A stretch of 56,281 nt of DNA from Micrococcales bacterium. Lineage in GTDB: Bacteria; Actinomycetota; Actinomycetes; Actinomycetales; Cellulomonadaceae. The notes beneath the pieces were generated by a model that was not told the DNA's origin, made no database searches, and was given only the letters and a program-made list of their open reading frames with translations. The DNA lies in contig WRET01000015.1 of NCBI GenBank assembly GCA_009779195.1, positions 1-56,281 on the forward strand, written 5' to 3'. The position numbers and the translations under genes are program-made. Positions 21,218 through 29,713 of the stretch are shown here, one piece after another. Numbering within the stretch: the first letter of the stretch is position 1; every line of letters begins with the position of its first letter.

Positions 21218-22770
21218 GCAACCAGTATTCTCCGTCGTCCCGCAAGAGCTCGGAACCCGGCGGTCAGGGACTGCCGGACGGCTTTCGGCCACAACGGCAG
21301 CCGTCGGCCCGCCCCCCAGCGCCCGGCCAGGCCGCAGCACCCAGCGGACGGCTGACACCGCCGCCAGCACCTGCTGCACCAGAGCCGAACGCTCCCGAGA
21401 CACCGCCCCAGCGGTGGGTCCAGCCGCCGCCCGGACCTCACCAGGGGGCCGAGCCGACACAGTTCACCGTGCCGTCGCCTTCCCAGCCTCCGACGCAGGC
21501 GCAGCCAGCCTACCCGCCAGCTGCGTCGGTCAACCCAGCGCAGCAGCCGCACCCGTCGTCAGGCCCCCCGGCCGCGGCGTCGCAGCGCGGCGGCACCGAC
21601 ATCCGTGACCGGCTCGGCAACTTCACGCAGGTGCGTGAGGACGACCTCGACATCAACGCCGCCATGGCTGAGATGGTCCAGATGGAGGCGTCCGACCTGC
21701 ACCTGACTGTCGGGTCCCCGCCGATGGTCCGTGTCTCTGGCCACCTGCAGCCCCTGGAACGTTTCGGCGTGCTCGCTGCCGAACCGTTGCGCCGGGTGCT
21801 GTACGCCATCGTCACCCAGGCCCAGCGCGAGAAGTTCGAGGCCGAGCTGGAGCTGGACTTCTCCATGACCGTACGTGACGTGGGCCGGTTCCGCGTGAAC
21901 CTGTACCAGCAGCGCGAAGCCGTCGGTGCGGCGTTCAGGCTCATCCCGTACGGGATCAAACCGCTGTCCCAGCTGGGCATGCCCAAGAGCGTCGCGGCGT
22001 TCGCGTCGCTGCCGCGCGGGCTGGTGCTGGTCACCGGACCGACAGGGTCGGGTAAGTCCACGACCCTCGCAGCCATCATCGACCTGGCCAACGAGACCCG
22101 CGACGACCACATCATCACCGTCGAAGACCCGATCGAGTTCCTCCACCACCACAAGAAGTGCCTGGTCAACCAGCGCGAGGTCGGTACCGACACATGGTCG
22201 TTCGCCAACGCGCTCAAGCACTCGCTGCGTGAGGACCCCGACATCATCCTCGTCGGCGAGCTGCGCGACCTGGAGACCATGTCAGTGGCGCTGACCGCTG
22301 CCGAGACCGGCCACCTGGTGTTCGCGACCTTGCACACCCAGGACGCGGCCCAGACCATCGACCGGTTCGTCGACGTGTTCCCCGGCGACCAGCAGGCCCA
22401 GGTGCGCACCCAGCTGTCCGCGGCCCTGCAGGGTGTGGTCTGCCAGACCTTGTGCCGCCGTGCCAACGGTGCGGGGCGGGTCGTGGCCACCGAGGTCATG
22501 GTGGCCACCCCGGCGATCCGCAACATGGTCCGCGAGGGCAAGACCCACCAGATCTACTCGGCGATGCAGGCAGGCTCCGAGATGGGGATGCACACCATGG
22601 ACCAGGCCCTGGCTGACCTGGTGCGCACCGGCAAGATCACCTACGAGACCGGCCTGGAGAAAGCCCACCACGTCGACGACTTCAACAAGCTCACCGGCCG
22701 TGAGGTCCGGATGCTGCAGGGTGCCAGCTCGATGCAAGACGTCGGCGGCGGACGGTTAGGAGGCCACTGA
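21214..22770 (+). CDS. pilT: Type IV pilus retraction ATPase PilT
   Basis: 518 residues. The PilT core starts near residue 145 (DINAAMAEMVQMEASDLHL) and has Walker A GPTGSGKST near 276, VEDPIEF, Walker B IILVGELRD and the retraction-specific AxRNLIRE-like region here AIRNMVREGKTHQIYSAMQAG in two parts. The ~140-residue Pro/Gln/Ala-rich N-terminal extension is absent from typical 350-residue PilT. Retraction would support twitching or DNA uptake. GTGA overlap with pilB and a one-base overlap with pilC indicate an operon. Confidence 0.93.
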
Positions 22771-23990
22771 TGGCTGAGTCACGAGTGTTCGAGTACCAGG
22801 TCCGCGAGGCCGACGGCAAGATCACCAAAGGAAAGCTCGAGGGGTCCAGCCAGGCGCAGGTCGCCACCAAGCTGCGTTCCCTCGGGGTGGCGCCGCTGAC
22901 CATCAAAGAGGTCTCGACCACCGGGATGCACGCCGAGATCAGCCTCGGCGGCAAACGCGTCAAGCTCAAGGACCTGGCGGTCACCACCCGTCAGATCGCC
23001 ACCATGATCAGCGCGGGCCTGTCGCTGCTGCGCACCCTGACGATCGTGTCGGAGCAGGCCGAGAACCCCACGCTGCGCAAGACTCTGGCCCAGGTCCGCG
23101 GGGACGTGGAAGCCGGGCAGTCGCTGTCGTCAGCGGTCGCCATGCACCGTGACGTGTTCCCGCCGCTGATGGTCAACATGGTCCGGGCGGGCGAGATCGG
23201 CGGGTTCCTGGAGGAGTCGCTGGACTCGGTGGCCAACAACTTCGAGGCCGAGGTCAAGCTGCGCGGGCAGATCAAGTCGGCGATGACCTACCCGATGGTC
23301 GTGTTCGTCATGGCGATCCTGGCGACGTTCGGGATGCTCATCTTCATCGTGCCGATCTTCAAGAGCATGTTCGAAGACCTCGGCGGCGACCTGCCAGCCA
23401 TGACGCAGATGCTCGTCACCATGTCCGAGTCTATGAGGTTCGTCGTGCCCATCATCGTGGTGGCCTCGGTCGCGTTCACCGTGTGGTGGCGCAAGAACAA
23501 GAACAAGGACTCTGTGCGCTCGGTCTACCAGCCGCTCGTCTTGCGTGTCCCGGTGTTCGGGGACCTGGTGAAGAAGATCGCCATCTCCCGCTTCACACGG
23601 AACCTCGGCACGATGGTGGGCGCTGGGGTGCCGATCCTCCAAGCCCTGGACATCGTGGGGGAGACCTCGGGCCAGTGGTCGGTGGAACAAGCCGTCAAGG
23701 ACGTCAAGGAGTCGGTGCGCGAGGGCAAGTCCCTGGCCGGTCCGTTGGGCAAGCACCCGGTGTTCCCGTCCATGGTGGTGCAGATGGTCGCCACAGGTGA
23801 AGACTCCGGCTCCCTGGAGTCCATGCTCAACAAGGTGTCAGAGTTCTACGACGCGGAGGTCGAGTCCACGACCTCCCAGCTGACGAGCTTGATCGAGCCG
23901 CTCATGATCGCCTTCCTCGGCATCGTGGTCGGCGGCATGATCGTCGCCTTGTACATGCCGATCTTCTCGATCATGGACCTCGTCCAGTAG
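22770..23990 (+). CDS. pilC: Type IV pilus inner-membrane platform protein PilC (GspF family)
   Basis: 406 residues with the two GspF repeats. First repeat DLAVTTRQIATMISAGLSLL and membrane helix MVVFVMAILATFGMLIFIVPIF; second repeat ISRFTRNLGTMVGAGVPILQAL with a C-terminal helix ending at the last residues. It couples PilB/PilT motors to pilin polymerisation at the membrane. ATG overlaps the pilT stop by one base, and GGAGG lies seven bases before it. Last gene before the pilin promoter region. Confidence 0.94.
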   Translation: MAESRVFEYQVREADGKITKGKLEGSSQAQVATKLRSLGVAPLTIKEVSTTGMHAEISLGGKRVKLKDLAVTTRQIATMISAGLSLLRTLTIVSEQAENPTLRKTLAQVRGDVEAGQSLSSAVAMHRDVFPPLMVNMVRAGEIGGFLEESLDSVANNFEAEVKLRGQIKSAMTYPMVVFVMAILATFGMLIFIVPIFKSMFEDLGGDLPAMTQMLVTMSESMRFVVPIIVVASVAFTVWWRKNKNKDSVRSVYQPLVLRVPVFGDLVKKIAISRFTRNLGTMVGAGVPILQALDIVGETSGQWSVEQAVKDVKESVREGKSLAGPLGKHPVFPSMVVQMVATGEDSGSLESMLNKVSEFYDAEVESTTSQLTSLIEPLMIAFLGIVVGGMIVALYMPIFSIMDLVQ

Positions 23991-24019
23991 CCAGCCCCAG
24001 ACCCCCGGGCACCACCGTG

Positions 24020-24066
24020 CGCCCGTCGGCCCGCCCGGAGACCCCGGTGCCGTCCGGCGGGCGCAG
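24020..24066 (+). terminator. G+C-rich hairpin after pilC
   Basis: About 30 bases past the pilC stop, CGCCCGTCGG pairs with CCGGCGGGCG downstream (nine of ten pairs), followed by TGCCTTTCTG. It probably separates pilB-pilT-pilC from the pilin unit. Confidence 0.4.
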
Positions 24067-24112
24067 TGCCTTTCTGGGGGTCTTCAGACACCTTGGCCTG
24101 CGCTGTGACGAT

Positions 24113-24141
24113 CTGACCTGGTCCGAACGGGTTGCTATACC
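24113..24141 (+). promoter_or_regulatory. Promoter of the major pilin gene
   Basis: CTGACC (24113-24118) and TATACC (24136-24141) are separated by 17 bases, and a TG one base upstream of the -10 makes an extended -10. Transcription would start near 24149, giving a leader of about 100 bases before the pilin ATG. A GAGG...CCTC stem lies within the leader. The whole 24000-24247 gap holds nothing else recognisable. Confidence 0.5.
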
Positions 24142-24247
24142 ACCACCAACTCATGCCTGCAACTCGAAGGTCGATGAACATAGTCGGAGGCGGGAGAAAC
24201 CTCGCATCCGCAAGTCCCTGACACTGAAACCGAAAGTAGGCACACAC

Positions 24248-24673
24248 ATGAGCGCACAGATCCGCAAGGTGATGGAAAAGCGTCAGCGGGGCGAGGGTGG
24301 CTTCACGCTCATCGAGCTCCTCGTCGTCGTCGTCATCATCGGCATCCTGGCCGCTATCGCCATCCCGGCGTTCCTTCGCCAGCGCGAGAAGGCTTGGGCC
24401 TCCCAGGTCACCTCGGACCTGAAGAACGCCGCCACCGCCGCTGAGTCGTACTCGACGGACCACAACGGCGCGTACACCGGCCTTCCCACGACGGTGTCGG
24501 CCAACGGCGTCGTCGCCGCGGGCGGCTGGCAGGACAACGGCTTCAACGGGACCACCGGCGTCTCCATCGAGTTCGCCCCCGTCGCCAGTGGCTACACCCT
24601 CACCGGCACCCACGCCAACGTCAGTGGGACCTGGGTGTACTCCTCCGAGACCGGCGTCATCACCAAGAGCTGA
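24248..24673 (+). CDS. Major type IV prepilin
   Basis: 141 residues. A short basic leader ends in Gly, then the classical prepilin start FTLIELLVVVVIIGILAAIA with Glu at +5; cleavage falls between Gly and Phe. The rest is a compact head domain with no cysteines. It would be N-methylated and polymerised into the pilus fibre. The ATG at 24248 gives the normal short leader; the frame is open upstream to 24017, but that would put about 77 extra residues before it. Strong hairpins follow the stop. Confidence 0.93.
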   Translation: MSAQIRKVMEKRQRGEGGFTLIELLVVVVIIGILAAIAIPAFLRQREKAWASQVTSDLKNAATAAESYSTDHNGAYTGLPTTVSANGVVAAGGWQDNGFNGTTGVSIEFAPVASGYTLTGTHANVSGTWVYSSETGVITKS

Positions 24674-24688
24674 CGCTGACACACCGCT

Positions 24689-24740
24689 GGTGCCGGTGAG
24701 GGCTTGTCCTCACCGGCACCGCCGGGTCTGCGCCAGACCC
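24689..24740 (+). terminator. Two consecutive hairpins after the major pilin gene
   Basis: First: a perfect 13-bp stem (24689-24701 with 24708-24720) and 6-base loop. Second: GGGTCTG-CGC-CAGACCC at 24724-24740. Together they fit partial termination or 3' protection of the pilin mRNA, giving much more major pilin than minor pilins. No T-tract. Confidence 0.6.
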
Positions 24741-24783
24741 CCACACACAGGACGACGACGACCAATCTGAGGAGCGGGTGACC

Positions 24784-26154
24784 ATGAGGGCGTTGCGAGA
24801 GAAGGTGCGCCGTAGCGACGACGGTTTCACCATCGCTGAGGTGATGGTGGCGCTGCTGATCTTCGCAGTGATGTCGACCGGTTCGGTCTTCGCGACGATC
24901 TCGATGCTCCAGGTCACCCGTGACGCGCGCAACCGGCAGGTCGCCGCGAACCTCGCAGCGCAGGAGATCGACGCGGTCCGTGCCATCGGCGACACGACCT
25001 CTATCGTCAACCGCGCTTTTGACCCTCCAGCGCAGAACGGCACCTCGTTCCACGTCGACCGGTCCGTGTCGTGGACCACCATCCCCGTCGACGAGCAGGA
25101 CGACCAGAACTGCGTGCTGGCCACCCAGCGCTACCTGGCGACGGTCACCGTGACGGTGACCTGGGAAGGGATGCGCTCAGGGACCCGGCCGGTCACCTCA
25201 GACACCCTGGTGACCGCACGTGACCTCCACCTCACCTCGGCCACCGGCATCATCATGGTCACCGTCCTGGGCGCCGACGGCACCGGCCGCGGCGGGGTCC
25301 GTGTCCAGGCAGGTGGCGCCAGCGCTGTCACCAACTCCCAGGGCTGCGCCTTCTTGCTGGGCCTGCCAGCCGGCGACGAGACCGTCTCCATCTACAAACC
25401 GGGGTTCGTCGACGAGCAGCAGAACGAGCGCCCCGCCAAGCTGACCTCTGTGACGCCGGGGGAGGTCACCCCGGTCCAGTTCCAGTACGACGAAGGCGCC
25501 ACGCTGCGCCTGCACTTCGCCTACGCCGACGACTACAACCGCCTCCTGGACCCCAGCGGGACCCACCCTGCTTGGCAGCTACCAGCGGGTCTGCCCGTGC
25601 GCACCGTCGCCAGCCTGCCGGTGACCCTTGGCAACCCCAACGGCAACATCATGCTCGACCTGACGGCCTCGACCGCCATGATCCAGTCCCGTGTGGTGCA
25701 CCCGTTCACCTCCGGCTACACCGTCGTCGCCGGCTCGTGCAAGGCGGCCGACCCGCAGCTCTGGTCCCCGCCGGGACCGGCGTCGGCACCGTTCAACGCC
25801 TCGCCAGGAGTGACGACCGATGTGGACGTGCGTATGGGTGTGGTCGTGCTGACCTTGCCGTCCGGCACCGCCGGAGAGCTGGTCGCCATCCCCATGAAGT
25901 CGACGAAGGTGTCCGGCGACCCTGGCTGCGACAACCAGCCTGGTCTGACGTACTCCTTCGGCAGCGCCGAGAGCTACGTGGTCAACGACAAGATCGCCAT
26001 CGCGCTGCCCTATGGCTCGTGGAAGATGACGCTCAACGGCGGTCCCATCAACCAGAACTGGATGCAGCCGCTGGGTGACCCGAACTACAACACCAAGCAG
26101 AACCTGCAAGGTGAGGGCGGCGGCATGGTGACGTTCGACCCGAGGGGGCACTGA
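24784..26154 (+). CDS. Minor pilin (PilV-like) with a carboxypeptidase-regulatory-like domain
   Basis: About 456 residues. Prepilin motif DDG then FTIAEVMVALLIFAVM, with Glu at +5. The C-terminal part is far larger than a normal minor pilin and contains a beta-sandwich segment of the carboxypeptidase-regulatory type (GVRVQAGGASAVTNSQGCAF...GLPAGDETVSIYKPGF). Such domains often bind ligands or surfaces. The ATG at 24784 lies nine bases after GAGGAG; a GTG at 24778 is the alternative. One-base overlap with the next gene. Confidence 0.85.
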   Translation: MRALREKVRRSDDGFTIAEVMVALLIFAVMSTGSVFATISMLQVTRDARNRQVAANLAAQEIDAVRAIGDTTSIVNRAFDPPAQNGTSFHVDRSVSWTTIPVDEQDDQNCVLATQRYLATVTVTVTWEGMRSGTRPVTSDTLVTARDLHLTSATGIIMVTVLGADGTGRGGVRVQAGGASAVTNSQGCAFLLGLPAGDETVSIYKPGFVDEQQNERPAKLTSVTPGEVTPVQFQYDEGATLRLHFAYADDYNRLLDPSGTHPAWQLPAGLPVRTVASLPVTLGNPNGNIMLDLTASTAMIQSRVVHPFTSGYTVVAGSCKAADPQLWSPPGPASAPFNASPGVTTDVDVRMGVVVLTLPSGTAGELVAIPMKSTKVSGDPGCDNQPGLTYSFGSAESYVVNDKIAIALPYGSWKMTLNGGPINQNWMQPLGDPNYNTKQNLQGEGGGMVTFDPRGH

Positions 26155-26837
26155 TGCGCCGCACCCGTGACGAGGCTGGGATGTCCCTGGCCGAGACGTT
26201 GGTCGTCATGATGCTCATGGGGCTTCTGGGGACCCTGGTCATGACCTTCGTGACCACGGTCCAGCGCCAGATGTCCACGTCCCAGGTGACCAACCAGAAC
26301 ACCAACGAGGCGTCGGCAGCGACCAACCAGGTCACCAAGCTGCTGCGCGGCGCGGTGCCGTTGAAGGTCAAGAACCAGCCCACCGACAGCCCCGCTTTCG
26401 TCGAGGCCACACCCACAGCCGTCACCTTCTACACGGTGGTGGACACCGACCCCATGACCACCCCGCCCATGCTGGTGCGCCTGGAGGTCACGGCCGAGGG
26501 CAACCTCGTCGAGAAACGGTGGCTGGTCGACCCAGAGTCGGCTGACCCGTACTGGACGTTCCCGTCCACCGCCGACACCCCGTCGTCGACCCGGACCATC
26601 GCCCACGGCCTGACCGCCAAGCCCGGGTCCGGCAAAGCCCTGTTCACCTTCTTGGCCTACGACGACGACGGCGACACTGTGACGGTCGGCGGCGCCAGCC
26701 CGCTGACCAAAGAGCAGCGAACAACTGTCGGCGCGGTCCGCCTCGACGCCGAGACCCAGACCGGCCCGCGCACCAAACCCACGGTGGTCACCACCGTGAT
26801 CGGGCTGCGCAACCTTCCCGCAGGGAGCCACGGATGA
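26154..26837 (+). CDS. Minor pilin (PilW-like)
   Basis: 227 residues. Leader MRRTRDEAG, then MSLAETLVVMMLMGLLGTLV with Glu at +5, so cleavage after Gly9 is expected. The soluble part has no recognised domain. Its leader is nearly identical to that of the next gene, also in DNA, suggesting the two arose by duplication. Joined to the upstream gene by TGATG and to the downstream one by a four-base overlap. Confidence 0.85.
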   Translation: MRRTRDEAGMSLAETLVVMMLMGLLGTLVMTFVTTVQRQMSTSQVTNQNTNEASAATNQVTKLLRGAVPLKVKNQPTDSPAFVEATPTAVTFYTVVDTDPMTTPPMLVRLEVTAEGNLVEKRWLVDPESADPYWTFPSTADTPSSTRTIAHGLTAKPGSGKALFTFLAYDDDGDTVTVGGASPLTKEQRTTVGAVRLDAETQTGPRTKPTVVTTVIGLRNLPAGSHG

Positions 26838-28663
26838 ACACCCACCACAACCGTAGGGGACTGATGATGCGCCGCACACGTGACGAGAGCGGGATGTCGT
26901 TGGTCGTGGTCATCGCTGTGACCGCGATCATGGCGACCTTGGTCATCGGCGGGACCGCGATGGCCCTGAACTCCCACAAGCACGGGCGCCACACCGCCTC
27001 GTGGGACGCGGCCCTCGCTGCGGCCTACGCCGGTGTGGAGGACTACAGGTCGCTGCTGACGACCAACTCCGACTACTGGCGCTACGGCAACCCTGCCGCC
27101 CCCTTCAGCGTCGACAGCGCGTCGGCGGTCGTGGCACCCCCGACGCCGAACCCGGCCTTCGACACCATCCCAGGCGGCACGTGGGGGATCGTCCCGAGCC
27201 TGACCGTCGGTGACGAGGAAGCGCGGTTCCGCTACGAGGTCGATATCTCCGAGTACGAAGCCCTGGGCCGTATCCGGCTGCGCTCGACCGGTGCTGTCGG
27301 CGAAGACACCCGCACCGTCGTGGCCTCGATCGGCCAAGAAGGTTTCATCCGGTTCCTGTACTGGAGCGACTACGAGATCATGCAGAGCTCGGCCAACGGT
27401 GCCGCCTGCCAGACCGCGACCAACTGGGACTTCGACCACAACCGTCTGAAGTACGCCTGGGAAGGACGCACCTGCGGTATGCAGGCCCCCAACTACGGTG
27501 ACGTCTACTACGGCGCCGGCGACGTCTTCAACGGCCCGTTCTACTCCAACGACTCGCCGCTGGTGTGCGACGGCACGTTCAACGACATGTTCTTGACGAT
27601 GCCGCTGGCCCAGAACCCGGCCCAGCTGTACCGGCCGTACGCCTGCGGAGGGCCGCCTCCGAGCTTCGCTGTGCCGCCGCAGCAGCCCGAGGTTCCTATC
27701 GAGCTGCCGCCGACGAACGCAGAGATGAAACGTGAGACCCGCTACGACCTGGCGACCAACCCTGGTTGCCTGTACACCGGGCCGACATCGATCGACTTCC
27801 ACTCCGACGGCACCATGACAGTGCGTTCGCGGTGGACCCGGGCCACGCAGACGGCCGGCGACGGTGACACCGCCGCGCGCGACGTGAGCGACCGCTGCGG
27901 CAAACCAGGCACCGACGCGAACCAGCTCGGCCACCCCAACGGGGCGAAGATCCCTGTCGTCGAGGGAAGCCTCGTGTTCGTGCAGAGCGTGCCGTCGAGC
28001 CCGACCAACGTCAACTACACCGAGCAGAGCCCCCTCGAGATGGGCAACCGCTGCGATGCCGCTGACGGTTCGCGTAACGGGTTGGGCTACCCGCTCGCCG
28101 GCGAAGACCCGAACAAGTCCCGGGTGCTGTACCCGTACGGGTGCACCGCAGGGGACGTCTTCGTCAAAGGTGAGTTCAAAGGGCATATGTCGGTCGCCGC
28201 GGAGAACTACCTGTGGATCGCCAGCAACAACAGCGACACCACAGGCGGTGTCTCCTACGCCACTCCGGGCTCCCTGCTGGGGCTCGTCGGGCAGAAAGCT
28301 GTCGTGATGTGGCACCCGGTGACGCCGGCAGGAGAGAACCTGCTGAATGTCCAGCACATCCGGGTCGACGGCGCCATGCTGTCGGTCGCCGGGACGATGG
28401 CGGTCCAGAACTACGACGTCGGGGCCCACCGCGGCAACATCGTCTTGTTCGGCACAGTCGCCCAGAAGTACCTCGACCCGACCGAGTGCACCAACTGCTA
28501 CAAAGGTGGTGCCTCCGGTTTTGGGACCGAGTTCACCTACGACACCAGGCTGCAGAACATCGCCCCGCCGAAGTTCCTCCAGCCGGCGATCACCACGTTC
28601 AAGGCGACCCAGGTCGCCGAGGTCGGTGCTGCCTACGACGCACAGGGGTACATCAAGTCCTGA
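26834..28663 (+). CDS. Large PilX-like pilus protein lacking Glu+5
   Basis: 609 residues. Leader ends RRTRDESG, followed by MSLVVVIAVTAIMATLVIGG: Gly-1 is present but position +5 is Val instead of Glu. In type II secretion the tip pseudopilin GspK lacks Glu+5, and PilX-type proteins can sit at the tip, so a tip role is inferred. The large extracellular part has several cysteines (e.g. CDGTFNDMF, CTNCYKGG) that could form disulfides. Start at the ATG overlapping the previous stop, or the second ATG at 26867, which gives a leader matching the neighbour exactly. Confidence 0.8.
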   Translation: MNTHHNRRGLMMRRTRDESGMSLVVVIAVTAIMATLVIGGTAMALNSHKHGRHTASWDAALAAAYAGVEDYRSLLTTNSDYWRYGNPAAPFSVDSASAVVAPPTPNPAFDTIPGGTWGIVPSLTVGDEEARFRYEVDISEYEALGRIRLRSTGAVGEDTRTVVASIGQEGFIRFLYWSDYEIMQSSANGAACQTATNWDFDHNRLKYAWEGRTCGMQAPNYGDVYYGAGDVFNGPFYSNDSPLVCDGTFNDMFLTMPLAQNPAQLYRPYACGGPPPSFAVPPQQPEVPIELPPTNAEMKRETRYDLATNPGCLYTGPTSIDFHSDGTMTVRSRWTRATQTAGDGDTAARDVSDRCGKPGTDANQLGHPNGAKIPVVEGSLVFVQSVPSSPTNVNYTEQSPLEMGNRCDAADGSRNGLGYPLAGEDPNKSRVLYPYGCTAGDVFVKGEFKGHMSVAAENYLWIASNNSDTTGGVSYATPGSLLGLVGQKAVVMWHPVTPAGENLLNVQHIRVDGAMLSVAGTMAVQNYDVGAHRGNIVLFGTVAQKYLDPTECTNCYKGGASGFGTEFTYDTRLQNIAPPKFLQPAITTFKATQVAEVGAAYDAQGYIKS

Positions 28664-28666
28664 TCG

Positions 28667-28710
28667 GCCCCCCGGGGGGCGGGGCGCACCGCTGACGTCG
28701 CGCCCCGCCC
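28667..28710 (+). terminator. Terminator after the minor pilin genes
   Basis: A perfect 14-base palindrome (six C then six G, 28667-28680) overlaps a perfect 11-bp stem (28677-28687 with 28700-28710, 12-base loop). The two structures exclude each other. It lies directly after the PilX-like stop and before pilD, so the pilD-pilM-pilN-pilO part is probably a separate transcript. Confidence 0.65.
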
Positions 28711-28783
28711 GCTGCCGGGACGGTACCCTGACCGCGTGCATGACGCCTTGTGGCGTTCGGTTCGACGTGGTGGGTGATACTTC

Positions 28784-29569
28784 GTGACTGCCGTCCTGCT
28801 CATCGGTGCCGCGGTGCTGGGCCTTGCGGTCGGCTCGTTCTTGAACGTCGTGGTGTGGAGGGTGCCGAGAGGCGCGTCCGTCATCTCGCCACCGAGCGCC
28901 TGCCCGGCCTGCGAGCACCCGATCCGGGCGTGGGACAACGTGCCGCTGGTCTCGTGGGTGGTGCTGCGCGGCAAGTGCCGCGACTGCAGAGCACCGATCT
29001 CCGTGCGTTACCCGCTGGTCGAGGCGGGCACGGCCCTGGCGTTCGTCGCCGTCACCGCGAAGTTCGGCCTGACCTGGCCTTTGCCGGCCTACCTGTACCT
29101 GGCGGCGGTGGGGATCGCCCTGGCTCTCATCGACCTGGACTGCCAGCGTCTGCCTGACACGCTGGTGCTCCCCTCGTACCCCGTCGTGGGTGTGCTGCTG
29201 GTCCTGGCGAGCCTCAACCCGGGTGGCACCGCGCAGTGGGGTGCGCTGGGGCGTGGGGCTATCGGAGGTGCCGCGCTGTTCGTCTTCTACTTCGTCCTGT
29301 GGTTCTTCGGCGGGATGGGTTTCGGCGACGTCAAGCTCGCCGGGGTGCTGGGCCTTGCGACAGCGTGGCTGGGATGGGGGCCGTTCGCGTTCGGTGCCTT
29401 TGCGGCGTTCGCCGTCGGCGGGCTGGTCTCGCTGGTGCTCGTCGTGGCACGCCGGGCCGGGCGCAAGACGAAAGTGCCTTTCGGCCCGTCGATGATCGTC
29501 GGCGCCGCGCTCGGCGTCGCCGTCGGCGAGCAGGTGTGGTCGGCGTACCTGAGCACGATGTCCCTGTGA
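28784..29569 (+). CDS. pilD: Prepilin peptidase / N-methyltransferase PilD
   Basis: 261 residues with about seven membrane helices. The N-terminal part has FLNVVVWRVPRG and two zinc-binding pairs, CPAC and CRDC, typical of full bifunctional PilD. Catalytic aspartates are in DLDCQRLPD and in GMGFGDVKL (GxGD). It cleaves prepilin leaders after Gly and methylates the new N-terminus. The start follows GTGGTGGGTGATACTTC. It should process all four pilin-like proteins upstream. Confidence 0.93.
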   Translation: MTAVLLIGAAVLGLAVGSFLNVVVWRVPRGASVISPPSACPACEHPIRAWDNVPLVSWVVLRGKCRDCRAPISVRYPLVEAGTALAFVAVTAKFGLTWPLPAYLYLAAVGIALALIDLDCQRLPDTLVLPSYPVVGVLLVLASLNPGGTAQWGALGRGAIGGAALFVFYFVLWFFGGMGFGDVKLAGVLGLATAWLGWGPFAFGAFAAFAVGGLVSLVLVVARRAGRKTKVPFGPSMIVGAALGVAVGEQVWSAYLSTMSL

Positions 29570-29602
29570 GCCAAGCACTGAGCCGGTATCCCTCAAGCAG
29601 CG

Positions 29603-29625
29603 CCGCACCGTCCCGATAGGTGCGG
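29603..29625 (+). other. Hairpin between pilD and pilM
   Basis: CCGCACC pairs with GGTGCGG across a 9-base loop (29603-29625), 30 bases after pilD. It may be a terminator or attenuator in the 144-base gap before pilM, which otherwise holds nothing I can recognise. Confidence 0.35.
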
Positions 29626-29713
29626 GCATGGAAGGTCGTGCGACGGCAGTCGCTGCGTGCTGCACCACGCACCGGACACCGCGGCACGACCCACGAGTCG
29701 AGGGGAGCGCGGT

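Noticed and set aside
24142..24247. c-di-GMP (GEMM) riboswitch in the pilin leader
   Set aside because: The conserved GEMM core sequences were not found; only a short GAGG/CCTC stem is there.
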